Shown: positions 35,957 through 45,824, counted from the first letter of the stretch. The stretch is 64,000 nt of DNA from Demequina pelophila (GCF_000971175.1 NZ_BBLY01000001.1:855709-919708); one strand, 5' to 3'. A program made the numbers and translations. Notes: a model not told the origin generated them from the letters alone.

Positions 35957-38175
35957 TCAGGCAGCGCCCATGGCGGTGGACGTCGTGATCGTGTGCAGGA
36001 TCGTGTGGACGCGATCGCGCAGGCCCGCGCCGACGCCGGCCGGGTCGGCCTGCGCGGCTTCCCTGATCGCCGACACGGTCACGGCCGGGAACGCGGAGAG
36101 CATCCAGTCGTTTCCGTGCAGCGCCGCCTGCGCGGGGTCCATCCAGCCGCCGAGCACCGCGTCCGTCGTGACGAAGCCGTCGAAGCCCCACTCGCCCCGC
36201 AGCACGTCCTGCAGCAGCTCCGGGTTTCCCCCGGCCCAGGTGCCGCCCAGGTTGATGAACGAGGTCATGGCGCCCGCCGCATCGGCCTCCTTGACCGCGA
36301 TCTCGAAGGGGCGCAGATACAGTTCGCGCAGCGCCTGCTCCGAGGCGAACACGTTGACGCCGGTGCGGGCGTTGATCTCCTGGTCGTTGAGCACGAAGTG
36401 CTTGACGGTGGTGAGCACGCCCTGATCCTGCGAGCCCGAAATCGCCGCGGCGGCCATCTTGCCGGTCAGCAGCGGGTCCTCCGAGAAGTACTCGAAGCCG
36501 CGGCCTCCCATCGCCGTCCGATGCAGGTTCATGCCGGGGGCGTACCAGACGTCGATGCCGTACGCGATCGCCTCCGTCGCGACCGACTCGCCCCAGGCAT
36601 AGGCCAACTCGTCATTCCACGTCGCGGCGATGACCACCTCGGTCGGGTACGCCGCGGAGTTCAGAGGCGAGAACAGCGAGTTGAGTCCGGCCGGGCTGTC
36701 GAGCATGGTGATCGACGGGATTCCCAGGCGGTCGATCGCCACGGACCTGTAGGCGCCGTGGGAGAACAGGTCCACCTGCTCGTCGAGCGTGAGCTGGTCG
36801 AGGAAGTCGCTCCAGACCGGGTCCGCGAAGCCGGCGCCGAGCAGGTCCTCCAGCACCAGCCCGTTGTCGGCGCCGTACGTGGGCGCCTCGCCCTCGGCGG
36901 GCTCGATCCGGGGTTCCATCCGCGCGAGCAGCTCGTCCGACGCGGTCTCGGTGCCGTCCGGGGCGGACGGGTAGGTGGAGTCCCAGTTCGCGCGCGAGAG
37001 GTAGGTGAGGTCGCCCTCGACGTAGTCGAAGCGGCTCGCGTACGCCACCCCCGTGTCGGCATCGGTGTCGTAGACCACGTCTGCCGTGACCGGCACCGCG
37101 AACGATGCGACCGGCGTGTGCACGTCCGTGCGCACGGGGACGTCGTACTCGCCAGCCTCGAGCAGGTGGTGGCCCGCCCCGGTATCCCAGGAGGCGAGAT
37201 CCCTCACTGCGAACGCGACCGTGAGCGTCTGGGACTCGCCCGGTGCGAGTTCGTCGGTCTTCGCACAGCCGGCCAGCTCGATGGCCGACTTCTCGATCGC
37301 ACCGGTGTACGGAGCCGAGAAGTAGACCTGGACCACGTCCTTGCCGGGAACCTCGCCGACGTTGGTGACCGTGACGTCGAGCGCGACCGTGCCGTCCGCG
37401 ACGACCGGCTCGGTCGATTCCCACGCGAAGTCCGTGTAGCTGAGTCCGTATCCGAAGGGGAACTGCACCGCCGCGTCGTATCCGGTCTCGTCGCCGAACC
37501 ACCGAGTCTCGTAGTACCGGTAGCCCACGTAGATGCCCTCCTCGTAGTCGAGGAACGAACGTCCGACGTTGGCGTAGTCGGAACGCCGATGTTCTGGGCC
37601 GCGGGGGCAGACGTCGCGTCGTAGGCGTGCGTCGACGGCAGATGGCCGGACGGGTTGACCGCACCGGTGACTGTCCGGACCAGGGCTGTCGCGCCATGCG
37701 GCCCCGGCGTGCCCATCCAGATCGCGCCGGTGATCTCCGGATAGTCGTCGAGGAATCCGAGCTCCATCTGGTTGCCCGCGTTCACCACCACGATCACGTC
37801 GCCCTGAATCGCGGCGACCTTGTCGAGCAGCTCATGCTGGTGCTCGTCGAGCTGCAACTGCTCCTGGGTCAGGTCGCCACCTTCGGAACCGTCGTTGCCG
37901 ATCACCTAGATCGCAGTGCCGGAGAAGTCCCGCGCCTGCGCGAGCACCTCCTCGGTCAGATAGCCGGGGGCGGGCTCGCGTTCGCCGCCCAGCATCGAGC
38001 TCGCGATCTGGACGAGGAAGCTGCTCGAGCGTTCGGAGTGCTCGGCGCCCGCATCCTGCATCGCGGCATAGAGCTCCCGGTTGTACTCGACGCCCCCGGC
38101 CTCGAGCGCGTCGTACAGCGTCTCCGCGCCGGCGGTGTTCGAGCCTCCCGATCCGCCGCCTGCGAACACCTTTCC
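35957..38175 (-). pseudogene. broken GH3 beta-glucosidase-type gene with permuted domain order
   Basis: Three pieces in two frames together encode most of a GH3 enzyme. From the 5' end: a (beta/alpha) sandwich domain segment (KVFAGGGSGGS), an in-frame TAG at 37906-37908 (between SGTAI and VIGNDGSEGGD), the rest of that domain, then a one-base loss near 37580 that shifts the frame before NVGRSFLDYEEG. After that come a fibronectin-like domain and finally the TIM barrel with KHFVLNDQE and the likely nucleophile Asp in FVTTDAVLG. The barrel at the C-terminus is the reverse of normal GH3 order. The N-terminus also seems shortened. Last gene of the GH127 operon; damage probably abolishes activity. 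Confidence 0.85.
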
Positions 38176-38238
38176 GTGTCGGTGAGGCCGGCGCCCCACC
38201 GCCGGCCGGCCCTGCCTCCCTTCCTGCGGCCGAGAGTC

Positions 38239-40170
38239 CTACGTACCAGGCGCGGTCGGCGCCAGCGGGATCATCACCCGCATCTGCGCCGGCCCCCTTG
38301 CACCCCACCGGTGATACGGCACCAGGGGGAGCTCGAAAGCCCGAAGTTCCGCGGCGGCAGGCGCCTCTGCGGTGAAGGGCAGCACACCGGCATCGTCCGG
38401 GGCCGATGCGGGGGCCAGCCCCGCAGCGATCGCGCCGTCGCCGTGGGCGCGCAAGGGCGCGGCCGCGTCGAGCAGCACGTCCTCGAACGCGACTCCGTCG
38501 GGCAGGTCGGTCGACTCGACGCACAACACCAGCGGTCCGCGCGTCACGGCGACCGTGCCGCGCTGCGCGTCGATCCTGGAGTCCGGCCATGCGAGGCGCG
38601 GCGACAGGTCGAGGTCGAGCACCACGCGGTCACCCGGGGCGAACGCTCGCGTCACCTCCCACCAGCCGGGCGCGAGCGCAACCTCACCGGCGGGAGACGT
38701 GCCGCGCGCATCGGCCGCCCATCCGGGCACCCTGAGCCGGAGCGCGACCTCTCGCGCGGGGGCCCGCTCGACGGTCACCTCGACGCGCCCCTCCACCGGA
38801 TAGGCGGTGTCGACCCGGACCTCAAACGTCTCGCCGCCCAGGTCCGCCGCGATCCGGCCGGCGCCGTACAGCGACAGCGTCAACGCATCGGCGTCTACGA
38901 AGGCCGCGTACGCCTGCGTGGAGGCGAAGGTGCGGGACACGTTCGTGGGACAGCACGACACATCAAACCAGGGCGCGCGCACGCCGCCCTCCGCGCGCAT
39001 GTTGACGCCCTCGCCCGCGTACTCGTGGCCGGCGACGCGCACGTGCAGGGGGTTCGCGTAGAAGAACGCCCGCCCGTCCTCGCTGGGGCCGGTCGCCACC
39101 ACGTTGTGCAGCGTGCGCTCGATGAGGTCCGCGTACTTCGCCTCGCCGGTGGCCAGCAGGAGTCGCCACGAGAACATCACGGAGGCGATGCCGGCGCAGG
39201 TCTCGCAGTACGCCCGGTCCGGCGGCAACTCCCAGTCCTCGCCGAAGCCCTCGTCCTGGTGCCGCGACCCCATGCCACCGGTGACAAACGTGCGGCGCGC
39301 GACCGTGCGGTCCCACTGGCGGCGCAACGCGCCCAACAGGTCGTCGTCGCCGGTGTCCACGGCCACGTCGACGGCACCCGCGGACAGGTACAGCGCGCGT
39401 ACGGCGTGGCCGCGCAGTACGTCAGCCTCGCGGATGGGGGTGTCGTCCTGGAAGTACTCGGCGGACAGCAGCACGCGCACGGGCAGCGTGCCGCGGCCGC
39501 GCCGCTCGAGGAAGATGCGCGCCTGCTCGCGGTAGCGCTCCTCCCCCGTGGCCCGCGCGAACTCGGCGAGCGCCACCTCGATCTCGGGATGCCCGCACAG
39601 CGTCGCGCGGGCGCCCTCGCCGAACTCGCGGCACACGTGGTCGGCGGCGCGACGCGCCACCTGGACCAGCGCATCGTCGCCGTAAGTGCGCAGCCGCGCA
39701 ACGGCAGCCTGGATGAGGTGGCCCATGTTGTAGAGCTCGTGACCCTCCGACATGTTCGAGTAGCGCGGAGGCAGCCCCGGGTGGCCGAAGGCCGTGCCCT
39801 GGTAGCCGTCCGGGGCCTGCGCGGCGCCGATGCGGGCCACCAGGGAGTCGTACAGCGCCTGCAGGCGCGGGTTCGCGCGGCGCCCGAGTTCCCACGCAAG
39901 CCCCTCGAGCAGCTTGTAGACCTCGGAGTCCGCGAACTCCCATCCGGCGCGCTCGACGGTGGACTCGCCGCGCGCCACGCGGTCGAAGTTCTCCAGCCAG
40001 CCCAGGCGCTCCATCCACGAGGCGCAGTGCTCGAACGTGTGAGCGGCGTTGGTCTCCTGACGACGCCCCCAGAAGCCCTCGGGGTCCCAGGCGGCCTCAC
40101 CGATCTGCAGGCCTCGGCGGGGCCCGGGGGCGTCGACGGGGACGCGCGGGTGCTTGGTCTCGGTGCTCAC
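38239..40170 (-). CDS. GH127 beta-L-arabinofuranosidase
   Basis: 643 aa cytosolic enzyme releasing L-arabinofuranose from beta-linked arabino-oligosaccharides. Residues match the Bifidobacterium HypBA1 active site: acid/base E307, zinc ligands E323, C325, C406 and C407 (in CETCAG and SCCPTN), with C406 the probable nucleophile. An (alpha/alpha)6 barrel is followed by beta-sandwich domains. GTG start 2 bp after the permease stop, with AAGGA upstream. Its place after a LacI-controlled sugar ABC importer points to intracellular breakdown of imported arabinan or hydroxyproline-rich glycan pieces. Confidence 0.93.
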   Translation of the reverse strand: MSTETKHPRVPVDAPGPRRGLQIGEAAWDPEGFWGRRQETNAAHTFEHCASWMERLGWLENFDRVARGESTVERAGWEFADSEVYKLLEGLAWELGRRANPRLQALYDSLVARIGAAQAPDGYQGTAFGHPGLPPRYSNMSEGHELYNMGHLIQAAVARLRTYGDDALVQVARRAADHVCREFGEGARATLCGHPEIEVALAEFARATGEERYREQARIFLERRGRGTLPVRVLLSAEYFQDDTPIREADVLRGHAVRALYLSAGAVDVAVDTGDDDLLGALRRQWDRTVARRTFVTGGMGSRHQDEGFGEDWELPPDRAYCETCAGIASVMFSWRLLLATGEAKYADLIERTLHNVVATGPSEDGRAFFYANPLHVRVAGHEYAGEGVNMRAEGGVRAPWFDVSCCPTNVSRTFASTQAYAAFVDADALTLSLYGAGRIAADLGGETFEVRVDTAYPVEGRVEVTVERAPAREVALRLRVPGWAADARGTSPAGEVALAPGWWEVTRAFAPGDRVVLDLDLSPRLAWPDSRIDAQRGTVAVTRGPLVLCVESTDLPDGVAFEDVLLDAAAPLRAHGDGAIAAGLAPASAPDDAGVLPFTAEAPAAAELRAFELPLVPYHRWGARGPAQMRVMIPLAPTAPGT

Positions 40171-40171
40171 A

Positions 40172-41062
40172 TCAGTCCTTCACTGCGCCGGCGGTCACGC
40201 CCGCGGCGACGTACTTCTGGGCGAACACCAGGAGGATCGCGGCGGGGATCGAGGCGACCATCGCGGTGGCCATGATCGCGTTCCACTGAGTGGTGTTGTT
40301 GCCGATGTAGTTGTAGATAGACAGCGTGATGGGGATCATGTCGCCGTTGCGGTTGAGCGTTGAGGCGAACACGAAGTCCGACCACGCCCACAGGAACGCG
40401 AACAGCGACACGGTCAGCGCGGAGTTGCGGCTGATGGGCATCACGACGGAGATGAAAGTGCGCCACGCGCTCGCGCCGTCCATCTTGGCGGCCTGGATCA
40501 GTTCGCGCGGGATGCCGCTCATGAACGCCGCGAACAGCAGCACGCCGAACGGCACCGCGATGGTCGAGTCCGCGAGGATGAGGCCCCAGATGGAGTTGAG
40601 CAGGCCCAGCCGCACGTAGATGGCGTAGAAGCCCATCGCCATGACGACGGCGGGGATCATCTGGGCGACCAGCAGGATGAAGTTGAGGGTCTTGCCGCCC
40701 TTCATTCGCAGCAGCGAGATGGCGTACGCGGCGGGCGCGGCGATCACGACGGTGAGCACCACGCAGCCGAGCCCCACCAGGAGACTGGTCCCCAGCGCGG
40801 GCAACTGCTGGTCGAACACGGCCTCGTACCCCTCGAACGTGGGGTCCACGGGGAAGATGTTCGGCGGGTTCTTGCGCAGGTCGCTGCGCTGGGTCAGCGA
40901 GACGTTGAAGATCCAGTAGACGGGGAAGAGCATGAGCGCGGTGAAAAACACGCCCAGCGCGGTCTTCCACCAGGTGCTGCGCTTCTTCACGGGCTTGTCG
41001 CGGCCCTTGCCGCGGCCCTTGGGGGGCCGGCGCGTGCCCGCGGGCTCGGCGAACGTCGCCAT
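40172..41062 (-). CDS. sugar ABC transporter permease, MalG type
   Basis: 296 aa, six membrane helices. The ATPase-contact loop is QAAKMDGASAWRTFISVVMP, the EAA motif of the MalG group. A basic N-terminal stretch (residues 8-32) precedes helix 1. It starts 1 bp after the stop of the MalF-type permease. No ATPase gene is in the operon, so a shared MsiK-like ATPase elsewhere in the genome is expected, as in other actinobacteria. Confidence 0.92.
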   Translation of the reverse strand: MATFAEPAGTRRPPKGRGKGRDKPVKKRSTWWKTALGVFFTALMLFPVYWIFNVSLTQRSDLRKNPPNIFPVDPTFEGYEAVFDQQLPALGTSLLVGLGCVVLTVVIAAPAAYAISLLRMKGGKTLNFILLVAQMIPAVVMAMGFYAIYVRLGLLNSIWGLILADSTIAVPFGVLLFAAFMSGIPRELIQAAKMDGASAWRTFISVVMPISRNSALTVSLFAFLWAWSDFVFASTLNRNGDMIPITLSIYNYIGNNTTQWNAIMATAMVASIPAAILLVFAQKYVAAGVTAGAVKD

Positions 41063-41063
41063 G

Positions 41064-42020
41064 TCAGTGCTCCTCTCGGCGCTGCAGGCGGACGTAGAAG
41101 AGTCCGAACACGAGCGCGATGATAATCAGCAGGTTTCCGATGGCCGCGGCCGGCGAGAACGCGGGCTGCCCGGTACCGAACGCCTCCCGGTAGGACCAGA
41201 CGGCGAGCGTCAGCGAGCTGTTCGCCGGCCCGCCCTTGGTCATGATCCAGACGATGTCGACGACCTTCAGCGTGTACACGAGGCCCAGCAGGATGGTGAT
41301 GGCGGAGACGGGCCTCAACAGCGGAAAGGTCACCCTCCAGAAGGTGGTCCAACCGTTCGCCCCGTCGAGGGAGGCGGCCTCGTAGACCTCGCCGGGGATG
41401 TTCTGCAGCCCCGAGTACAGGATGACCAGGTTGAACGGGATGCCCAGCCAGATGTTGGCGATGATGACGGCCGTCAGCGCCGTGTCGGGCGACGTGATCC
41501 AGTTGATCTGACCTATTCCGAACGCGCCCAGGAACGAGTTGATGATGCCGGAGTCCGAGTTCATCATCCACGACCAAGTCGAGGCGGAGACGATGAGCGG
41601 GAGTAGCCACGGCACGAGGAACAGCGCGCGCAGGATCCCCGACAGGCGGAACGTGTTGCGGAAGAACACTGCCAGCGCCAGGCCGATCGCGTACTGGAAG
41701 ATGATCGAGATGCCCACGAACAGCACGGTGTTCCACAGCGCCTTGGGGAACAGCGGCGAGGTGAGGACGTCGATGTACTTCTCGAGTCCCACGAACTCGG
41801 CGTTGCCTTGGACGAAGGCGCGCACGTTGTAGTCGTGGATGGAGAGGTCGATGCTACGGATCAGCGGGTAGACGTAGAACGCCAGCAGGTAGGCGACGAG
41901 CGGGGCGGCGAAGCCGAAGGCTATCCAGGGCGATCCGTTGGGGTGGCGGACCTGCTTGACCCGAGAGGGCTTGGGCTGCGTGCCGTTCGGGGCGGGCGCG
42001 GCGGCAGACGCGACGGTCAT
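41064..42020 (-). CDS. sugar ABC transporter permease, MalF/UgpA type
   Basis: 318 aa with six helices. The EAA-type loop is YEAASLDGANGWTTFWRVTFP. AAGGA upstream of ATG at 42020 supports this start; a longer frame exists but adds no hydrophobic or family sequence. It pairs with the MalG-type permease to form the channel for the sugar bound by the lipoprotein encoded upstream. Confidence 0.92.
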   Translation of the reverse strand: MTVASAAAPAPNGTQPKPSRVKQVRHPNGSPWIAFGFAAPLVAYLLAFYVYPLIRSIDLSIHDYNVRAFVQGNAEFVGLEKYIDVLTSPLFPKALWNTVLFVGISIIFQYAIGLALAVFFRNTFRLSGILRALFLVPWLLPLIVSASTWSWMMNSDSGIINSFLGAFGIGQINWITSPDTALTAVIIANIWLGIPFNLVILYSGLQNIPGEVYEAASLDGANGWTTFWRVTFPLLRPVSAITILLGLVYTLKVVDIVWIMTKGGPANSSLTLAVWSYREAFGTGQPAFSPAAAIGNLLIIIALVFGLFYVRLQRREEH

Positions 42021-42117
42021 GGTGAGTCCTTGCGTGCGGGGTAGGAGCGGGTCCACGGGGGTGGGAGGGGCGGCGAGCCCGCCCCACCCCCGTGGCTTCA
42101 GGGAATGCGGGGAGCGG

Positions 42118-43419
42118 TCAGTTGCCGGTAGCGGCGGCCGCGGCCTCCTGGGCCGCGTCCATCGCGTCCTGCGCGCTCATCGCGCCGGACATCGCCGCCT
42201 GGACGGCCGTCCACAGCTGCTCGGAGATCAGCGGGTAGTCGGTGCCCAGGTTGTCCGAGGTGCGGCCCTTGGCGGCGCGGACGGCGTCCACCCACACGGT
42301 GAGCTCCGGGTGCGCCTCGATGAACTGCTCCTGCCCCTCGGCGGTCGGCGGGATGTAGTACGCGAAGGTCTCCGCGGTCTCGACGAAGCCCTCGGGGGTG
42401 GTCATGCACTCGATGATCTGGCGCGTGACGTCGTACCGGGCCTCGTCCGACTGGGCGGGAGCCATGATGAACTCGCCGCCGGTCGGGGCCGGGGCCGCGC
42501 CGCCGTCCTTCGCCGGGAGGGTGATGTAGTCGGCCTCGAACCCCGCCTCGGCCGCCGAGTTCACCTGCCAGGTGCCGTTCTCGACGAAGCCGGTCTGCCC
42601 GTCCAGGAACTCCTCCCACGCGGTGTTCTGCGAGTTCTGGATCGCCGACTGCGGCGCCCAGCCCTTGTCCAGCCAGTCCACCCAGAGCTGCACGGCCTCG
42701 ACCGCGGCGGCCGAGTTCAGCTCGGTGAGGTCCGCGCCGGCGCCCCAGAACCACGGCAGGAACTGGAACGAGCCCTCCTCGGTGCCGATGCCCGCGAAGG
42801 TGATCGCGCGCTTGCCGGACGCGTCGATCGCCTCGAGCGCAGTGTTGAGGGTGGCCCAGTCCGTGATGGACGCCGGGTCCACGCCGGCCTCGTCGAGGAT
42901 CTCCGCGTTGTAGTACAGCGCGAGGGTGTTGGCGCCGATCGGAATGCCGAAGGCGGTGCCGTCGACCACGCCGGCCGCGAGCAGGTTCTCGTCGATGGCG
43001 CTGGTGTCGAAGCCCAGCTCGTCCATCGAGATGATGGCGCCCGTGTCCGCGAGCGTGGAGACCGCCGGGTTGTCGAGCAGCACCACGTCGGGCGAGGTGC
43101 CCTCCTGCGCCGAGAGCAGCAGCTGGTTGGTCAGTGCCGTCGTGTCGTAGGGCGTGCGCTGGATGGTGACGCCGGCCTCGTCGCCGCAGGCCTGGACGCG
43201 GTTGCCCCAGTCCGAGCCGTCGGTGTGCTGCGGGTACGGGTCCCACCAGGTGTAGGTGCCGCCGGCCGCAGTACCGCCGTCGTCGGCGCTGCCGCCGTCG
43301 GCGGCGCCAGTGGTGGCCTCGTCCGTCGTGTCGTCCGACGACGAGCAGCCGGCCAACGCCCCGACGGCGATGGCGGCCGCAGCGAAGGCTGCGTACCTGC
43401 GAGAGTGCTTCCGAATCAT
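42118..43419 (-). CDS. sugar-binding lipoprotein of the ABC transporter
   Basis: 433 aa. A lipoprotein signal peptide with lipobox LAGC (C25) is followed by a Ser/Asp/Thr/Ala-rich linker and a type-1 extracellular solute-binding domain (TYTWWDPYPQ start; aromatic-rich cleft segments such as WFWGAGAD). AAGGAGG before ATG. The highest-expressed component is usually first in such operons, and here it follows lacI directly. Substrate presumed to be an arabinose-containing oligosaccharide from the GH127 neighbour. Confidence 0.92.
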   Translation of the reverse strand: MIRKHSRRYAAFAAAAIAVGALAGCSSSDDTTDEATTGAADGGSADDGGTAAGGTYTWWDPYPQHTDGSDWGNRVQACGDEAGVTIQRTPYDTTALTNQLLLSAQEGTSPDVVLLDNPAVSTLADTGAIISMDELGFDTSAIDENLLAAGVVDGTAFGIPIGANTLALYYNAEILDEAGVDPASITDWATLNTALEAIDASGKRAITFAGIGTEEGSFQFLPWFWGAGADLTELNSAAAVEAVQLWVDWLDKGWAPQSAIQNSQNTAWEEFLDGQTGFVENGTWQVNSAAEAGFEADYITLPAKDGGAAPAPTGGEFIMAPAQSDEARYDVTRQIIECMTTPEGFVETAETFAYYIPPTAEGQEQFIEAHPELTVWVDAVRAAKGRTSDNLGTDYPLISEQLWTAVQAAMSGAMSAQDAMDAAQEAAAAATGN

Positions 43420-43456
43420 GCGTTCCTCCTTGAACGACGACCCGCTGGGGAGCGGA

Positions 43457-44497
43457 TCAGTGGGTTGCGCCCATGCGGGCAGGTGATGGTGCGGCGATCG
43501 AGCCGCGGTCGTCGATCCGGGGCTGGATCAACTCGACAGTGTGCGGTTTAGCCGCATCGGGATCCCCCTCGATCCGGGAGACGAGCTGCTGCACGGCCCT
43601 CGCCCCCAGCTCGTCCGCGGCGCTGTCGATCGCCGAGAAGGGAAGTGAGAACGTCCGCGCGAACGCGTCCGAGTATCGCCCGATCACCGAGATGTCCTCG
43701 GGCGCGGACATTCCGCGGGCGGCGAGCACCGACGGCAGCGCGGCCGCCGCGGCCTCATTGTTGAGCAGCAGTCCCGTGGCCCGGGGGTGACGATCCAGGT
43801 AGTCGGCCAGGTCGCGGCCGATGCCCGGCTGACTCGAGTGGGCGTGGTACCGGTGTAGCGTGACGCCAAGTTCGTCCGCCCGGTCCCGCGCCCCGTTCGC
43901 GAGGCGCCACACGTACGCGCCGCCGCGGGCGACCACGTGCTCGGGCTGCGAGACCAGGACGAGCTCGCGGTGCCCCGCGTCGTACAACGCGTCGACCATC
44001 GCGCGGCCGGAAGCGACGAAGTCCAGGTCGAACACGTCGACCCCGTCGGGGTCCCCGGGCAGTCCCACGAGCGCGCCGGGCTGGCGAATGTCGCGCAGCA
44101 GCGGGAGCCTGTCGTCCCGCTCAGCGACGTTGAGCAGCACGAAGCCGTCGACCATGCGGGACGAGGACAGCCGCTTGAGCGCGGCCACGCCGTTCTCGTC
44201 GGACACCAGGAGCGTGTCGTAGCCCTTCTTCCGGGCGGTCTCCGACACCCCGAGGATGTACTGGAGCATCGCAGGAGCGAACTCGTCATCGAGGAACCGA
44301 CCCAGAAGCGCGATGGTCTTGGTGCGAGAGGTAGCGAGGGCGCGGGCGCCCGCGTTGGGCGTGTAGCCGAGCTCCTCGACCGCGGCGAGGACGCGCAGAC
44401 GCACCGCCTCCGAGATCGAGCGGTTGCCGCTGAGCGCGTACGAAGCCGTGCTGCGCGACACCCCCGCCGCCTTCGCTACGTCACCGATGGTGGCCAA
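43457..44497 (-). CDS. LacI-family repressor of the sugar operon
   Basis: 346 aa. Helix-turn-helix at the very start (TIGDVAKAAGVSRSTASYAL) with the hinge helix ARALATSRTKTIALL, then a periplasmic-binding-like sugar domain. Translation starts at TTG (44497), with AGGACGG upstream. The gene heads the transcript lacI-binding protein-permeases-GH127-GH3, and two operator-like palindromes sit 57-85 bp upstream, so it should repress itself and the whole operon until the sugar is present. Confidence 0.92.
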   Translation of the reverse strand: MATIGDVAKAAGVSRSTASYALSGNRSISEAVRLRVLAAVEELGYTPNAGARALATSRTKTIALLGRFLDDEFAPAMLQYILGVSETARKKGYDTLLVSDENGVAALKRLSSSRMVDGFVLLNVAERDDRLPLLRDIRQPGALVGLPGDPDGVDVFDLDFVASGRAMVDALYDAGHRELVLVSQPEHVVARGGAYVWRLANGARDRADELGVTLHRYHAHSSQPGIGRDLADYLDRHPRATGLLLNNEAAAAALPSVLAARGMSAPEDISVIGRYSDAFARTFSLPFSAIDSAADELGARAVQQLVSRIEGDPDAAKPHTVELIQPRIDDRGSIAAPSPARMGATH

Positions 44498-44553
44498 CCT
44501 GTCACCGTCCTATGAGGTCCTCGTCACTGAGAATCCTGGGAGTCGGCTCTACA

Positions 44554-44582
44554 TCGAACCGATTCGAATCGAACTGGTTCGA
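44554..44582. promoter_or_regulatory. two tandem LacI-type operators
   Basis: TCGAACCGATTCGA (44554-44567) and TCGAACTGGTTCGA (44569-44582) each match the palindrome TCGAACCGGTTCGA with one change; centres are 15 bp apart. They lie upstream of the lacI TTG start. Binding by the encoded LacI protein is inferred from position and palindrome type. Confidence 0.75.
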
Positions 44583-44992
44583 CAGTAGAGGAACTCGAGG
44601 GCCGGAAGCAAGCCGGCGATAGCGCCGTAATCGAATCGCAATACGACGCCGGCGCCTCGTGACCCCTGTCGTAGTGGATCCGCGCGCGCCTCCCATCCGG
44701 GCCGATCCTTCGCAAGTCACAACTCGGCGCCACGCGGATCCCGGCGCCCGCTGGCTCCAGCAGCACCCGTCCAAAGCCCGACGCCTGGATCGAGGCCTAG
44801 GCCGCCCCCTTGTCCGCCTACGGCCACGCCTGGCGCGCCGACAACGACCCGAACCACCAGTCCCACCGCATCACCGGTCGCCCCATGGCCACCCCCGATG
44901 AGCCCCCGGACGAGGCCCCGAAGGCCACAACGCCATCGTCACACCGAGTACCGAGTTCACGAACGCCCCAGATACCGAGTGCACGCCCGGAG
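44583..44992. other. gene-free region between lacI and the tRNA pair
   Basis: About 410 bases with no gene I can support. One plus-strand frame runs into the antisense of the following tRNA and is spurious. The region should hold the lacI promoter at its left end; no other signals are clear. Confidence 0.5.
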
Positions 44993-45066
44993 TGGGCCAG
45001 GCGGGGCTCGAACCCGCGACCGATGGATTATGAGTCCACTGCTCTGACCGTCTGAGCTACTGGCCC
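44993..45066 (-). tRNA. tRNA with CAT anticodon (elongator Met or Ile2)
   Basis: Minus-strand cloverleaf: acceptor GGGCCAG/CTGGCCC, D-arm, anticodon stem GTGGA/TCCAT with loop CTCATAA, and T-loop GGGTTCGAGCC. Anticodon CAT. It lacks initiator features, so it is elongator tRNA-Met, or tRNA-Ile2 if the C is lysidine-modified; sequence alone does not settle which. No encoded CCA. Divergent from tRNA-Asn. Confidence 0.93.
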
Positions 45067-45181
45067 GCGACCCCTCGCGAGGTCGGCGGCCATTCTAGCG
45101 GGGACAATCGCATCGTCCCCCGACCGGGACCTCCGGGTGGTCATCGGGACCGCGATCGTCCTGTAGAGTATTCCAGCGCGA

Positions 45182-45257
45182 TCCCCTGTAGCTCAATTGG
45201 CAGAGCAGCCGACTGTTAATCGGCAGGTTGTTGGTTCGAGTCCAACCGGGGGAGCCA
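45182..45257 (+). tRNA. tRNA-Asn (anticodon GTT)
   Basis: Plus-strand cloverleaf: acceptor TCCCCTG with CGGGGGA, anticodon loop CTGTTAA, T-loop GGTTCGAGTCC, and an encoded CCA at 45255-45257. A hairpin with a T-rich tail follows within 4 bp. Confidence 0.97.
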
Positions 45258-45260
45258 CCC

Positions 45261-45297
45261 AGGGCCGGTCCTCACTGAGGACCGGCCCTTCTTCTTG
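45261..45297 (+). terminator. Rho-independent terminator of tRNA-Asn
   Basis: Perfect 13-bp stem (45261-45273 with 45277-45289), 3-base loop, followed by TTCTTCTT. The clearest classical terminator in the window. Confidence 0.92.
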
Positions 45298-45336
45298 CCC
45301 CCACCGAGCCCCTCGCCTGGGGACCGCGATGCACGC

Positions 45337-45777
45337 TCAGTCGCTCGCGCCGAACCCCGCGGCCCCGGCGGCCCCGCGGTACCGGCGATCGCCGAGCGTG
45401 TAGAGCGCCTCCGCCGCCGCGTACCGGTAGGCGTGAAGCAGCCGCTCGTACTCGCGCCGCTCCGCGCGGTTGAGCCGCGGCTCGGCCGCCACTCCCCACG
45501 CGAGCGCCCCGGCGCCGACGAGGAGCAGCGGCGGGCTCATGAACACCCAGGCCAGGGCGAGCGTCAGCGGCGCGACGAGCATCAGGACGGGCGTCCGGTC
45601 CCACCAGGGGCGCAGCAGGCCCGCCTCGCGCATCACACCGCGCACGAAGCGCGGCGCTCGGCGGGTAAGCGCCTCGACCTTGAAGTCCTGCAGCGCCCTC
45701 ACCGTGGACATGGCGGTGCGCCCGAGCGCGGCCACGTCGGCGCGCGCACGCTCCTCCACCACGGCCGCGGCGTCCAT
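45337..45777 (-). CDS. hypothetical membrane protein
   Basis: 146 aa. A charged N-terminal helix (1-45) precedes two close transmembrane helices (about 66-82 and 84-98). The C-terminal part is Arg/Tyr/Glu-rich and helical (EYERLLHAYRYAAAEALY). Start ATG 45777. I do not recognise the family. It stands alone between tRNA-Asn and the VOC gene. Confidence 0.6.
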   Translation of the reverse strand: MDAAAVVEERARADVAALGRTAMSTVRALQDFKVEALTRRAPRFVRGVMREAGLLRPWWDRTPVLMLVAPLTLALAWVFMSPPLLLVGAGALAWGVAAEPRLNRAERREYERLLHAYRYAAAEALYTLGDRRYRGAAGAAGFGASD

Positions 45778-45824
45778 CGATTCGACTGTACCGAGCGGGG
45801 CGGCGCGCGGCTCGCGCACCGCCC

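Noticed and set aside
37906-37908. Recoding of the TAG in the GH3 gene as an amino acid
   Set aside because: A frameshift downstream also disrupts the gene and no recoding signals are seen; simple decay is the plainer explanation.
44810-45055. Plus-strand frame of 81 codons before the tRNA pair
   Set aside because: Its end is the antisense of the CAT-anticodon tRNA, a known source of false proteins in annotations, and the rest has no recognisable features.
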